Source: Pseudomonas protegens CHA0 (lineage in GTDB: Bacteria > Pseudomonadota > Gammaproteobacteria > Pseudomonadales > Pseudomonadaceae). From it: 64,000 nt of DNA. Position 1 is the stretch's first letter. The number at the start of each line of letters is the position of its first letter. Location of the stretch: contig NC_021237.1 in assembly GCF_000397205.1 (NCBI RefSeq), positions 187,001 through 251,000 on the forward strand, given 5' to 3'. Positions 41,544 to 51,516 of the stretch are shown here, one piece after another. The notes below the pieces were generated by a model. It made no database searches and had not been told where the DNA came from. It saw only the letters and a program-made list of their open reading frames with translations. The position numbers and the translations under genes were made by a program.

Positions 41544-43463
41544 ATGTCGGTTTCTTATCGCAATGGTTTGCGTGCCGCGCTGCTCTATCTGCTGTTGTCG
41601 CTGGTCTGGTTGCAGTTCAGTGGTTACTTATTGAGCAGTTTCTTCGATGAGTTTTCCGATCGGGCCCATTGGCAACTGGTTGGCGGCTATGCCTGGGCGG
41701 TGGTCAGCGCGGTGCTGATCTTCTTCGCCCGGGCCCGTCTGCTGCGGGTGTTGGGGGCCGATCGCTGGCTGCGCCACCAGCAGAAGGACCGCGAGCGCCT
41801 GCGCCAGGCGGCGGCGGTGTTCGACTGCACCCGCGAAGGGGTGCTGGTGAGCGATACCCAGGGGCAGATCGTCCACGTCAACCGCGCCTTCATCGAAATC
41901 ACCGGCTACCAGCGCGAAGAGGTGCTGGGCCGCCAGCCGAGCCTGTTCAAGTCCGGGCATCATTCGGCGCAGTTCTATCAATCGATGTTCGACTCGTTGC
42001 AGAAGACCGATGAGTGGAGCGGCGAAATCTGGAATCGGCGCAAGAGCGGCGAGATCTACCCGCAATGGCAGACCATCCGCGCGATCCGCGATGAGCAGGG
42101 CGAGCTGACTCATTACGTTGCGGTATTTTCCGACATCAGCGCGATCAAGGATTCCGAGCACGAGCTGGCTCACCTGGCCCATCACGATCCGCTGACCGAC
42201 CTGCCCAACCGCCTGCTGTTCACCGACCGTGCCGAACAGGCCCTGGCTTCGGCGCAGATCCACAAGCGCGGCTGCGCCATGCTGATGATCGATCTGGACC
42301 ACTTCAAGATGATCAACGACAGCCTGGGGCACAACGTCGGCGACCAACTGCTCAAGGCGGTGGCCGAGCGCCTGGGCGGGATGTTCGGCCCGGGCATCAC
42401 CCTGGCGCGCCTGGGCGGCGACGAGTTCGCGGTGCTGGCCGAAAGCTGCCCGCAGCTGGTGCAGGCGGCGGCCCTGGCCCAGCGCATCATCGACGGCCTC
42501 AAGGAGCCCTTCCAGCTCGGCGAGCAGCAGGTGGTGATCAACGCCAGTATCGGTATCAGCCTGTTTCCCAGCGACGCGTTGAGTGCCAGCCAACTGCTGC
42601 GCAACGCCGATGCGGCGCTGTTCAAGGCCAAAAGCGCCGGGCGCAACGGTTACGCCCTGTACACCGAGGAGCTCACCGCCCATGCCCAGCAGCGGGTGGA
42701 AATCGCCTTCGAGCTGCGCCGCGCCCTGGACCAGCAGGAACTGCGGGTCTATTACCAGCCGGTGCACGACCTCAAGACCAGCCGCCTGGTAGGCGTCGAG
42801 GCCCTGGTGCGCTGGGAGCATCCCGAGCGCGGGCTGGTGTCGCCGGCGGAGTTCATACCGATTGCCGAGCGCACCGGGATGATCGCCGAGATCGATGCCT
42901 GGGTCATGCAGCAGGCTTGCCGGCAGATGTGCCAGTGGCAGGCCGATGGCGTGGTGCTGTCGTTTATCGCGGTGAATGTCTCGACCCGCCTGTTCGCCCG
43001 CAGCGAGCTGTACCAGCAGGTGGCCCAGGTGCTGCACGAGACCGGGCTGGATCCGGCCTACCTGGAGCTGGAAGTCACCGAAAGCGCGGTGATGGACGAT
43101 CCCGAAGTGGCCCTGGAGCAGATGCACCGTTTGCGCGAGCTGGGTATTCGCCTGGCCATCGACGACTTCGGCACGGGCTACTCCTCCCTGCTGCGGCTCA
43201 AGCGCCTGCCGGTGCAGAAGCTCAAGATCGACCAGGGTTTTGTCGCCGGCCTGCCGTTCGACGAGGACGATGCAGCGATATCCCGGGTCATCATTGCCCT
43301 GGCCCAGAGCATGGGCATGCAGGTGCATGCCGAGGGTATCGAGCAGGTGGAACAGGCGCGTTTCCTTCTGGAGCACGCCTGCGACCTGGGCCAGGGCTAC
43401 TGGTTCGGCCGGCCGATGCCGGCGGCGCAACTGGTCTGGAGCAACGCCCCGCAGATCCGTTGA
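41544..43463 (+). CDS. Membrane PAS-GGDEF-EAL protein (PA0285/PipA-like)
   Basis: A 639-residue protein, ATG at 41544. Two membrane segments (about 10-30 and 48-70) are followed by a PAS domain (about 90-210), a GGDEF domain with intact LARLGGDEF but no I-site, and an EAL domain with VGVEALVRWEHP, FIAVNVS and DDFGTGYSSL. The EAL motifs for metal binding look complete, so phosphodiesterase activity on c-di-GMP is likely. It is divergent from desA with about 146 bases between them, as in P. aeruginosa. Confidence 0.9.
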   Translation: MSVSYRNGLRAALLYLLLSLVWLQFSGYLLSSFFDEFSDRAHWQLVGGYAWAVVSAVLIFFARARLLRVLGADRWLRHQQKDRERLRQAAAVFDCTREGVLVSDTQGQIVHVNRAFIEITGYQREEVLGRQPSLFKSGHHSAQFYQSMFDSLQKTDEWSGEIWNRRKSGEIYPQWQTIRAIRDEQGELTHYVAVFSDISAIKDSEHELAHLAHHDPLTDLPNRLLFTDRAEQALASAQIHKRGCAMLMIDLDHFKMINDSLGHNVGDQLLKAVAERLGGMFGPGITLARLGGDEFAVLAESCPQLVQAAALAQRIIDGLKEPFQLGEQQVVINASIGISLFPSDALSASQLLRNADAALFKAKSAGRNGYALYTEELTAHAQQRVEIAFELRRALDQQELRVYYQPVHDLKTSRLVGVEALVRWEHPERGLVSPAEFIPIAERTGMIAEIDAWVMQQACRQMCQWQADGVVLSFIAVNVSTRLFARSELYQQVAQVLHETGLDPAYLELEVTESAVMDDPEVALEQMHRLRELGIRLAIDDFGTGYSSLLRLKRLPVQKLKIDQGFVAGLPFDEDDAAISRVIIALAQSMGMQVHAEGIEQVEQARFLLEHACDLGQGYWFGRPMPAAQLVWSNAPQIR

Positions 43464-43466
43464 TCC

Positions 43467-43606
43467 CTGTAGCCGCTGGCGCAGGCTGCGAACGGTTTGG
43501 GCGGCATACCGACGTGGCAGGCGCGGTGTTGAGGTTTGGCGCAAGGGCGCCAGGCAAGGCCCTGGGGGCCTTTGCGCAACCTCGCTGAAGCTCGGCAGCG
43601 GCTACA
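43467..43606. repeat. Second-family REP-like inverted elements (GTAGCCGCTG type)
   Basis: TGTAGCCGCTGGCGCAGGCTGCGAACG at the left and CTCGGCAGCGGCTACAGGG at the right form inverted arms. Similar sequences occur at 50150-50206 and 52888-52997, so this is a repeat family distinct from the GTAGGAGC type. Confidence 0.65.
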
Positions 43607-43659
43607 GGGTTGGGGCTAAGCTGCTGTCAGCTCGAATAATTTCTTCTGGTTATATAAAC

Positions 43660-43684
43660 ATTCTTAAATAGTATTTTTAAGAAT
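43660..43684. promoter_or_regulatory. AT-rich inverted repeat in the oscA promoter
   Basis: ATTCTTAA and TTAAGAAT (perfect 8-bp arms) flank a 9-base centre, about 80 bases before oscA. Genes of sulfur starvation in pseudomonads depend on CysB, whose sites are AT-rich and loosely palindromic, so this is a CysB-site candidate. Confidence 0.5.
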
Positions 43685-43763
43685 ATCCGGCCCTATCTAG
43701 TATTGCTCCCACGCCGCAAGCAGTGCCGCCACTGCCAGGCACATCCCACTCAGGAGCAACACC

Positions 43764-43946
43764 ATGAGCGCATCTCTACGTAGCGTTGACGGCCAGGACG
43801 AAGCAACCATCTTGCGGGAAATTCAAAGCGCACTGCGCGACCTGCGCTTCGGTGCGGTGGAAATCACCGTGCACAACGCCCAGGTCGTGCAGATCGAACG
43901 CAAGGAAAAATTCCGTCTGCAGCAGCCCGGCCACAAACCGAGTTGA
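43764..43946 (+). CDS. oscA: OscA, small sulfur-starvation protein
   Basis: A 60-residue protein with AGGAGCA upstream of ATG 43764. Sequence ATILREIQSALRDLRFGAVEITVHNAQVVQIERKEKFRL matches the OscA/DUF2292 pattern (VEI.VHN..VVQIE..EK.R). OscA is known in pseudomonads as a small protein needed for growth on organic sulfur sources, encoded upstream of sbp. The same place here, 171 bases before sbp, supports the call. Confidence 0.88.
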   Translation: MSASLRSVDGQDEATILREIQSALRDLRFGAVEITVHNAQVVQIERKEKFRLQQPGHKPS

Positions 43947-44117
43947 AAGTACCTCGCTGAACACCGCGTCACCCTCTCGCGAACGAGAGGCCCGACTGGT
44001 CAACCGGAGGGCGTCATCCATGACCCCCTGCACGAATCCCAGCGTTCCTTTTCGAATGCGGGCTGAAATCGCCATAAGAAAAATGCCAGCACCTTAAAAA
44101 ATTTCAGGAGCTTCACC

Positions 44118-45128
44118 ATGTCGTCGATTCGCCGTTATGCCCTGGCCGCCCTCGCCAGCGCCGTTTTCGCCGGTTCCGCCGTTGCCAAGGACTATGAGCT
44201 GCTCAATGTGTCCTATGACCCGACCCGTGAGCTGTACCAGGATTACAACGCCGAGTTCGTGAACTTCTGGAAGAAGGACCACCCGGGCGACAACGTGAAG
44301 ATCCAGCAATCCCACGGTGGCTCGGGCAAGCAGGGCCGGGCGGTGATCGACGGCCTGCGCGCCGACGTGGTGACCCTGGCCCTGGCCGGTGACATCGACG
44401 AAATCGCCAAGCTCGGCAAGACCCTGCCGGCGGACTGGCAGAAACGCCTGCCCGATGCCAGTACCCCCTACACCTCGACCATCGTGTTCCTGGTGCGCAA
44501 GGGCAACCCCAAGGGCATCAAGGATTGGGGCGACCTGATCAAGAAAGACGTCTCGGTGATCACCCCGAACCCGAAAACCTCCGGTGGTGCACGCTGGAAC
44601 TTCCTCGCCGCCTGGGCCTACGGCCTGAAGGCCGGTGGCAGTGAGGCCAAAGCTCAGGAATACGTGAAGGAGCTGTTCAAGCACGTACCGGTACTGGACA
44701 CCGGGGCCCGCGGCTCGACCATCACCTTCGTCAACAACGGTCAGGGCGACGTGCTGCTGGCCTGGGAAAACGAAGCTTTCCTGGCCCTCAAGGAAGACGG
44801 CGGCGCCGACAAGTTCGATATCGTCGTACCTTCGCTGTCGATCCTCGCCGAGCCGCCAGTGGCGGTGGTGGACAAGAACGCCGAGAAGAAAGGCAACACC
44901 CAGATCGCCGAGGCCTACCTCAAGCACCTGTACAGCCCGGCCGGCCAGGAAATTGCCGCGAAGAACTTCTACCGCCCACGGGACAAGGACATCGCCGCCA
45001 AATATGCCCAGCAGTTCCCGAAACTGGACCTGGTAACTATCGACAAGGACTTCGGCGGCTGGAAAACTGCCCAACCGAAATTCTTCAATGACGGTGGCGT
45101 GTTCGACCAGATCTACACGGCGCAATAA
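44118..45128 (+). CDS. sbp: Periplasmic sulfate-binding protein Sbp
   Basis: A 336-residue protein, ATG 44118 behind AGGAG. Signal peptide to about residue 24 (FAGSAVAKD). The mature chain starts with [17 protein letters not shown] and contains [35 protein letters not shown] and LAWENEA, all sulfate-binding-protein signatures. It delivers sulfate or thiosulfate to CysTWA. A REP pair separates it from cysT. Confidence 0.96.
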   Translation: MSSIRRYALAALASAVFAGSAVAKDYELLNVSYDPTRELYQDYNAEFVNFWKKDHPGDNVKIQQSHGGSGKQGRAVIDGLRADVVTLALAGDIDEIAKLGKTLPADWQKRLPDASTPYTSTIVFLVRKGNPKGIKDWGDLIKKDVSVITPNPKTSGGARWNFLAAWAYGLKAGGSEAKAQEYVKELFKHVPVLDTGARGSTITFVNNGQGDVLLAWENEAFLALKEDGGADKFDIVVPSLSILAEPPVAVVDKNAEKKGNTQIAEAYLKHLYSPAGQEIAAKNFYRPRDKDIAAKYAQQFPKLDLVTIDKDFGGWKTAQPKFFNDGGVFDQIYTAQ

Positions 45129-45135
45129 CCCTGTT

Positions 45136-45217
45136 GTAGGGGCTGGCTTGCCAGCGAAGGCGCCCCTGAGGGCAATGCACGACTTGCGGGCCCTTTCGCC
45201 GGCAAGCCGGCTCCTAC
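45136..45217. repeat. REP/BIME element between sbp and cysT
   Basis: GTAGGGGCTGGCTTGCC left arm and GGCAAGCCGGCTCCTAC right arm. It lies inside the transporter operon, as REP elements often do, where it may adjust expression of sbp relative to cysTWA. Confidence 0.88.
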
Positions 45218-45278
45218 CAGGCAGAGCCCGCATTGAGTTGCGGGTTTTGCGTATCCGTTCCGTTAACCAAGGACTCTT

Positions 45279-46097
45279 ATGTCGCGTCGTATCTCCCCCG
45301 TCATACCCGGCTTCGGGCTGACGCTGGGCTACACCTTGGTGTACCTCAGCCTGATTGTGCTCATCCCCCTGGCGGCGATGTTCGTGCATGCCGCGCAACT
45401 TACCTGGGAACAGTTCTGGGCGATCATTTCGGCGCCACGGGTGCTCGCCGCGCTCAAGCTGAGCTTCGGTACCGCGTTGTATGCGGCCATCATCAACGGC
45501 GTCATCGGCACCCTGCTGGCCTGGGTCCTGGTGCGCTACAGCTTCCCCGGGCGCAAGATCATCGATGCCATGATCGACCTGCCATTCGCCCTGCCCACCG
45601 CCGTGGCGGGCATTGCCCTGACTGCGCTCTACGCGCCCACCGGCCTGGTGGGGCAGTTCGCCACCGACCTGGGTTTCAAGATCGCCTACACCCCCCTGGG
45701 CATCACCCTGGCACTGACCTTCGTCACCCTGCCATTCGTGGTGCGCACGGTGCAGCCGGTGCTGGCGGACATCCCCCGTGAAGTGGAAGAAGCCGCCGCC
45801 TGCCTGGGTGCCAAGCCGTGGCAGGTGTTCCGCCATATCCTGGTACCGGCCCTGCTGCCGGCCTGGCTCACCGGTTTTGCCCTGGCCTTTGCCCGCGGCG
45901 TGGGCGAGTACGGTTCGGTGATCTTCATCGCCGGCAACATGCCGATGAAGACCGAGATCCTGCCCCTGCTGATCATGGTCAAGCTCGACCAGTACGATTA
46001 CACCGGCGCCACTTCCATCGGCGTGCTGATGCTGGTGGTTTCCTTCATTCTGCTGCTGCTGATCAACCTGCTGCAGCGGCGCATCGAACGACCTTAA
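45279..46097 (+). CDS. cysT: Sulfate/thiosulfate ABC permease CysT (CysU)
   Basis: A 272-residue inner-membrane protein from ATG 45279. About six membrane helices, with the ABC-permease EAA loop in REVEEAAACLGAKPWQVFRHILVPALLPA. FARGVGEYGSVIFIAGNMP is typical of CysT. It pairs with CysW to form the channel fed by Sbp. Confidence 0.95.
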   Translation: MSRRISPVIPGFGLTLGYTLVYLSLIVLIPLAAMFVHAAQLTWEQFWAIISAPRVLAALKLSFGTALYAAIINGVIGTLLAWVLVRYSFPGRKIIDAMIDLPFALPTAVAGIALTALYAPTGLVGQFATDLGFKIAYTPLGITLALTFVTLPFVVRTVQPVLADIPREVEEAAACLGAKPWQVFRHILVPALLPAWLTGFALAFARGVGEYGSVIFIAGNMPMKTEILPLLIMVKLDQYDYTGATSIGVLMLVVSFILLLLINLLQRRIERP

Positions 46098-46109
46098 GGA
46101 GGCGCGACC

Positions 46110-46982
46110 ATGTCCCAATCGTCCATTTCCGCCGCGTCCTCCGCCAACGCCGCCCGCCGTGGCAGCGCCACCTCGCGGCGCCTGCTGATCGGCCTCGGCT
46201 GGCTGATCTTCGCCCTGTTCCTGCTGCTGCCGCTGTTCATCGTGGTGTCCCAGGGCCTGAAGCTCGGCCTGGGGGCGTTCTTCGATGCGATCTTCGAGCC
46301 CGACGCCCTGTCGGCGCTGAAACTCACGGTGATCGCGGTGCTGATCTCGGTGCCCCTGAACCTGGTGTTCGGGGTCAGCGCGGCCTGGTGCGTGAGCAAG
46401 TACTCGTTCCGCGGCAAGAGCATCCTGGTGACCCTGATCGACCTGCCGTTCTCGGTGTCGCCAGTGATCGCCGGCCTGGTCTATGTGCTGATGTTCGGCG
46501 CCCAGGGCCTGTTCGGCCCGTGGCTTTCGGACCACGACATCCAGATCGTCTTCGCCTTGCCGGGCATTGTCCTGGCCACCATCTTCGTCACCGTGCCCTT
46601 CGTTGCCCGGGAACTGATCCCGCTGATGCAGGAGCAGGGCACCCAGGAAGAGGAGGCCGCCAGGTTGCTGGGGGCCAATGGCTGGCAGATGTTCTGGCAC
46701 GTCACCGTGCCCAACATCAAATGGGGCCTGATCTACGGCGTGGTGCTGTGTACCGCCCGGGCCATGGGTGAGTTCGGCGCGGTGTCGGTGGTTTCCGGGC
46801 ATATTCGCGGGGTCACCAACACCCTGCCGCTGCACGTGGAAATCCTCTACAACGAGTACAACCACGTCGCCGCCTTTGCCGTCGCCAGCCTGTTGCTGAT
46901 CCTTGCGTTGTTCATCCTGCTGCTCAAGCAGTGGAGCGAATCCCGAATCAACCGCCTGCGCGCCAGCGCCGCGGAGGAATAA
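46110..46982 (+). CDS. cysW: Sulfate/thiosulfate ABC permease CysW
   Basis: A 290-residue protein from ATG 46110 behind AAGGAGG, 12 bases after cysT. Six membrane helices. EAA loop [48 protein letters not shown] is the CysW signature. Second half of the sulfate channel. Confidence 0.95.
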   Translation: MSQSSISAASSANAARRGSATSRRLLIGLGWLIFALFLLLPLFIVVSQGLKLGLGAFFDAIFEPDALSALKLTVIAVLISVPLNLVFGVSAAWCVSKYSFRGKSILVTLIDLPFSVSPVIAGLVYVLMFGAQGLFGPWLSDHDIQIVFALPGIVLATIFVTVPFVARELIPLMQEQGTQEEEAARLLGANGWQMFWHVTVPNIKWGLIYGVVLCTARAMGEFGAVSVVSGHIRGVTNTLPLHVEILYNEYNHVAAFAVASLLLILALFILLLKQWSESRINRLRASAAEE

Positions 46983-46985
46983 GTC

Positions 46986-47975
<990 letters not shown>

Positions 47976-47997
47976 CCCCGCCGACATCACGCCCGCT

Positions 47998-48079
47998 GTA
48001 GGAGCTGGCTTGCCAGCGAAAGCGTCCTTCAGGTTTGCACCTGGCTCGAAGGCCTCTTCGCCGGCAAGCCGGCTCCTGC
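47998..48079. repeat. REP/BIME element after cysA
   Basis: GTAGGAGCTGGCTTGCC and GGCAAGCCGGCTCCTGC inverted arms between convergent genes. Confidence 0.88.
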
Positions 48080-48116
48080 GGGGGCCGGCCCAATATTCCC
48101 GAAGCGTTCCCGGGCT

Positions 48117-48641
48117 TCAGACCATGGCTTTCTTGTGCCGCAGGGCCACCGGCCCGGAACGCTGCTCGATGGCCTGCTTCAGGTCATGGCGCAGGCCCAG
48201 CAGGAAGACCAGTTCGGCCACCACGAACAGCGGGCCGACAATCAGCCCCGAAAGGTCGTCGACGAAGGCCGGCTTGCGGCCCTCGTAGTAATGGCCGATG
48301 AACTGGATCACCCACCCGATCACGAACAGGCCCAGGCCGCTGCTCAGCCAGAGCCCGGTACTTTGCGCCGCCAGCACCTGGCCGGCCCACACCGATAGCG
48401 CCATCAGCACCGTCATCAGCACCCCCAGGCGCACTTCCAGGCGCAGGTAGAACACTGACGCGGCCAGGGCCAGCAGCAACGCCGGCGACCACGACAGCCC
48501 GGCCATGCTCCAGGCGGGACGCGACAACAGCACGGCCACCGCCACCACGATCATCGGAATGCCGATAAAGTGGCTGGCGATATTGCGCGGGTCGCGGTGG
48601 TAGGCGGCGTATTGACTGAGATGATCAACGAGGCTTTTCAT
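48117..48641 (-). CDS. Mpo1/DUF962-like membrane protein
   Basis: A 174-residue protein with four membrane helices. The start MKSLVDHLSQYAAYHRDPRNIASHFIGIP and the later FIGHYYEGRKPAFVDD are the two conserved histidine-bearing blocks of the Mpo1/YGL010w (DUF962) family. Yeast Mpo1 is an iron-dependent dioxygenase that alpha-oxidises 2-hydroxy fatty acids. The bacterial role is not proven. ATG at 48641 with GGAGGAAC just upstream. Confidence 0.85.
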   Translation of the reverse strand: MKSLVDHLSQYAAYHRDPRNIASHFIGIPMIVVAVAVLLSRPAWSMAGLSWSPALLLALAASVFYLRLEVRLGVLMTVLMALSVWAGQVLAAQSTGLWLSSGLGLFVIGWVIQFIGHYYEGRKPAFVDDLSGLIVGPLFVVAELVFLLGLRHDLKQAIEQRSGPVALRHKKAMV

Positions 48642-48743
48642 TGTTGTTCCTCCGTTAGGGTGGCTCGATCATGCCCGGCGGCGGTGCTCGGCTCTGTCAG
48701 CTAGGCGACAATCATTGCGATGCCCTGAGGGAAAGACCTGTTC

Positions 48744-49430
48744 ATGGACCTGCACCAGTGGCGTGAATGCCTGATGACCGGCCAGTGGTTCAGCCACCTG
48801 CCGGCTTCCTTACAGAATAGTTTGCTCGACAGTGCGCGCCCGCGCCGGCTGACGGCGGGGCAGTGCCTGTTCCGGCGCGGCGATCCGCCCTGCGGGCTGT
48901 ACGCGGTGCTCGAGGGCACGGTGCGGGTCGGAGCTGTCAGCGAGCAGGGCAAGGAGGCCTTGCTGAGCCTGATGGAAGCGCCCCACTGGTTCGGCGAGAT
49001 CTGCCTGTTCGACGGCCAGCCCCGTACCCACGATGCCTACGCCGAGGGCGCCTGCACCCTGCTCCAGGTGCCGCAGGCGAATCTGCTGCAACTACTGGAG
49101 CAGCAGCCGCAATACTGGCGCCAGTTCGCCCTGCTGATGAGCCACAAACTGCGCCTGGCCTTTATCAACCTGGAGCAGTTGAGCCTGATGCCGGCCCCGG
49201 CGCGGGTGGCCAGCCGCCTGCTGGCGATGGCCGCCGGCTACGGTGAAGTGGCCCAGGCCCGCCGCGTGCTGCAACTGCCCCAGGAACAACTGGCGCTGAT
49301 GCTCTCGCTGTCGCGCCAGACCACCAACCAGATCCTCAAGGAGCTGCAGCACCAGGGCATCCTGCGCCTGAGCTATGGCGAGATCGAAATCCTCGACACC
49401 GAGCGCCTGCGCGCCCTGACCTCGCCATAG
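48744..49430 (+). CDS. Crp/Fnr-family transcriptional regulator
   Basis: A 228-residue protein from ATG 48744. The N-terminal cyclic-nucleotide-binding fold (about 15-130) has GQCLFRRGDPPCGLYAVLEG and HWFGEICLFDG. The C-terminal winged helix (about 148-220) has PQEQLALMLSLSRQTTNQILKELQHQG. No FNR-type cysteine cluster; the R-x-x-x-S/T cAMP pocket is not evident, so the ligand is unknown. Divergent from the Mpo1-like gene, with 102 bases between them. Confidence 0.9.
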   Translation: MDLHQWRECLMTGQWFSHLPASLQNSLLDSARPRRLTAGQCLFRRGDPPCGLYAVLEGTVRVGAVSEQGKEALLSLMEAPHWFGEICLFDGQPRTHDAYAEGACTLLQVPQANLLQLLEQQPQYWRQFALLMSHKLRLAFINLEQLSLMPAPARVASRLLAMAAGYGEVAQARRVLQLPQEQLALMLSLSRQTTNQILKELQHQGILRLSYGEIEILDTERLRALTSP

Positions 49431-49456
49431 AAGCCCCCGCGATGTCCCTGCCTCCC

Positions 49457-49704
49457 GTAGGAGCTGGCTTGCCAGCGAAGAGGCCCGCAAGATCGCCTTC
49501 GCCGGCAAGCCGGCTCCTACAGAAACCCCCCGCGTTGTTCCTGCCTCTCGTAGGAGCTGGCTTGCCAGCGAAGAGGCCCGCGAGATTGCCTTCGCCGGCA
49601 AGCCGGCTCCTACAGAAACCCCCGCGTTGTTCCTGCCTCCCGTAGGAGCTGGCTTGCCAGCGAAGGGGCCCGCAAGATCGCCTTCGCCGGCAGCCGGTTC
49701 CTAC
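49457..49704. repeat. Tandem array of three REP/BIME units
   Basis: Three inverted-arm units (49457-49520, 49550-49613, 49642-49704), each GTAGGAGCTGGCTTGCCAGCG...GGCAAGCCGGCTCCTAC. They are separated by near-identical spacers of about 28-29 bases (AGAAACCCCCGCGTTGTTCC). The last arm is altered (GGCAGCCGGTTCCTAC) and contains the stop codon of the next gene. Confidence 0.92.
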
Positions 49705-50111
49705 GAGCCACGATAGGTCGAGAACCCATAAGGGCTGAGCAACAACGGAATGTGGTAATGCTGCTCGGTCTGCCTGACCTCGAAGATCACCGGGATCTCC
49801 GGAAAGAAGGTCTCGCGCTTGGCTTGCCTGAAGTACTCGCCGGTCTTGAACACCACCCGATACTCGCCGGCCGTCAGCGCCCGGCCCGCCGGAAACAGCT
49901 CGGCAATCCGCCCCTGCTCATTGGTCACCCCTTCGGACAAGGGCTTCCAGTCCTGGCCCACCTGCTGCTCCAGGGTCACCTTGACCCCCGGCGATGGCAG
50001 GCCGTTCTCCAGGTTCAGCACGTGCACGCTCAACGGATTGCCTGCCGCCAGGGCCAGGCTCGACAAACCACACAGGCCGATGGCCGCCAGACTATTACGC
50101 AAAACATTCAT
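49701..50111 (-). CDS. Periplasmic 5-hydroxyisourate hydrolase (transthyretin-like)
   Basis: A 136-residue protein, ATG at 50111 with AAGGAGTGG upstream. A cleavable signal peptide (about 1-23, SSLALAAG) precedes a transthyretin-like domain: SVHVLNLENGLPSPGVKV, the conserved His near the start, GRI in NEQGRI, and the C-terminal tetrapeptide YRGS (family signature YRGS). It hydrolyses 5-hydroxyisourate in urate breakdown. An exported version resembles E. coli HiuH, which is also periplasmic. Its stop codon lies in a REP arm. Confidence 0.93.
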   Translation of the reverse strand: MNVLRNSLAAIGLCGLSSLALAAGNPLSVHVLNLENGLPSPGVKVTLEQQVGQDWKPLSEGVTNEQGRIAELFPAGRALTAGEYRVVFKTGEYFRQAKRETFFPEIPVIFEVRQTEQHYHIPLLLSPYGFSTYRGS

Positions 50112-50149
50112 GCCCCACTCCTTCCTCGATTGAACAAACAACAGAACCT

Positions 50150-50206
50150 GTAGCCGCTGCCGAGCCCGCGAGGCTGCGAACGACCGCAACGCGGGCGCAG
50201 GTTTTC
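50150..50206. repeat. GTAGCCGCTG-type repeat, single unit
   Basis: CTGTAGCCGCTGCCGAG followed by GCTGCGAACGACCGCAACGCGGGCGCAGG, shared in part with 52888-52997 and 43467-43606. Confidence 0.55.
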
Positions 50207-50210
50207 ACGA

Positions 50211-50699
50211 TCACTCACGCCCGGCCTCGGTAGCCAACCCCACCCGCTGCGCGGCCTGGAGCGCACACGCCTCGTCCTGCGCCGCGCCACCGGCCCCGGC
50301 AATCCCGATGGCCCCCACCAACTGCTTGCCGGCAAACAACGCAAGGCCGCCACCGAGCAACAACAGCTCCGGCAAGGTATTGAGATTGGCCGCCTCGGGG
50401 TTGTTGCGCGCCCGTTCGGCGAACAGCCGGCTCGAAGTCTTGGTCGACAGCGCGGTGTAGGCCTTGCGCTGGCTGGCCGGGCCGTTGTGCGGGCCCACCC
50501 CATCGCCGCGCATCGCCACCAGCAGGTTGCCGCCACGGTCCAGCACCGATACCGCCGCGGTGCACTGGGCCAGGCTGGCATCGGCCAACTGGCGTGCGGC
50601 GGCCAGGTCCAGTTCGGCATGGCGCGGCAGTTCGAGCGCCGCCAGGGCCGTGCCGGCGAGGCTCAGGCCGAGGCCCAGGACAAGAGGTTTGCAGATCAT
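50211..50699 (-). CDS. Exported GlcG/HbpS-like (heme-degrading domain) protein
   Basis: A 162-residue protein from ATG 50699 (MICKPLVLGLGLSLAGTALAALE). Signal peptide about 1-20. The domain shows AQCTAAVSVLDRGGNLLVAMRGDG, RKAYTALSTKTSS and LVGAIGIAGAGGAAQDEACA, all typical of the GlcG/HbpS fold. HbpS-type proteins bind heme and protect against peroxide in actinomycetes. It is 99 bases upstream of the hydroxyisourate hydrolase gene and probably in one operon, divergent from a two-component system. Confidence 0.87.
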   Translation of the reverse strand: MICKPLVLGLGLSLAGTALAALELPRHAELDLAAARQLADASLAQCTAAVSVLDRGGNLLVAMRGDGVGPHNGPASQRKAYTALSTKTSSRLFAERARNNPEAANLNTLPELLLLGGGLALFAGKQLVGAIGIAGAGGAAQDEACALQAAQRVGLATEAGRE

Positions 50700-50766
50700 C
50701 GAACGAGCTCCATAAAGACCGGTGGCCACCTTAGCCAGCGCACTCCGTCAGAACTCCGTCGTCTTG

Positions 50767-50782
50767 ATTACAAGTTTGTAAT
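50767..50782. promoter_or_regulatory. Inverted repeat ATTACAA-GT-TTGTAAT between divergent operons, candidate response-regulator box
   Basis: A perfect 7-bp inverted repeat with a 2-base centre, 68 bases upstream of glcG-like and 53 bases upstream of the response-regulator gene. Its form resembles the CATTACAA-type boxes of E. coli HprR/CusR regulators, which control hiuH there. So it is a likely binding site for the regulator encoded next to it. Confidence 0.65.
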
Positions 50783-50835
50783 GGGCAAGCGCGCGTCGGG
50801 CGCCTAGCCTGTGCCGATCATTTCCGAGGTGCGCC

Positions 50836-51516
50836 ATGCGTTTGCTGGTAGTTGAAGACGAAGCCAAGACCGCCCATTTCCTTGCCAAGGGCCTGGGAGA
50901 ATCCGGCTTTGCCGTGGACGTGGCCCTGAACGGCCTGGACGGGCGCTATTTCATCGAGCAGCAGGAGTACGACCTGATCATCCTCGACGTCATGCTCCCC
51001 GGCCTCAACGGCTGGCAGTTGCTGCAACTGGTGCGCCAGCGCGGTGCCACCCCGGTGCTGTTCCTCACCGCCCGCGACGCTATCGAGGATCGGGTCCGCG
51101 GCCTGGAACTGGGCGCCGACGACTACCTGCTCAAGCCCTTCGCTTTTGCCGAGCTACTGGCCCGGGTGCGCACCCTGCTGCGCCGCGGACCGCTGCGCGA
51201 GGCCGAGTCCTTCAGCATCGCCGACCTGGAGATCGACGTGCTGCGCCGTCGCGTCAGCCGTGGCGGCCAGCGCATCGCCCTGACCAACAAGGAGTTCGCC
51301 CTACTGCACCTGTTGGCCAGCCGCCAGGGCGAAGTGCTGTCGCGGACCCTCATCGCCTCCCAGGTGTGGAACCTGAATTTCGACAGCGACACCAACATGG
51401 TGGAAGTGGCGGTACGAAGGTTGCGGGCCAAGGTCGACGACCCCTACATGCCCAAGCTGATCCACACCGTGCGTGGCGTCGGCTACCAGCTGGAAGCCCC
51501 GGATGAAGCGCTCTAG
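50836..51516 (+). CDS. OmpR/PhoB-family response regulator (HprR/CopR-like)
   Basis: A 226-residue protein from ATG 50836. Receiver domain with D51 ([13 protein letters not shown]) and K100 ([14 protein letters not shown]). C-terminal winged helix from about 128 ([39 protein letters not shown]). The heavy-metal/peroxide subfamily look ([13 protein letters not shown]) is clear. It overlaps the sensor gene by 14 bases and is divergent from the hydroxyisourate hydrolase operon, which it probably controls. Confidence 0.93.
   Translation: MRLLVVEDEAKTAHFLAKGLGESGFAVDVALNGLDGRYFIEQQEYDLIILDVMLPGLNGWQLLQLVRQRGATPVLFLTARDAIEDRVRGLELGADDYLLKPFAFAELLARVRTLLRRGPLREAESFSIADLEIDVLRRRVSRGGQRIALTNKEFALLHLLASRQGEVLSRTLIASQVWNLNFDSDTNMVEVAVRRLRAKVDDPYMPKLIHTVRGVGYQLEAPDEAL

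Noticed and set aside
49457..49704. Possible CRISPR array (regular repeats with spacers)
   Set aside because: The spacers are nearly identical, the repeats are inverted REP arms, and there are no cas genes.
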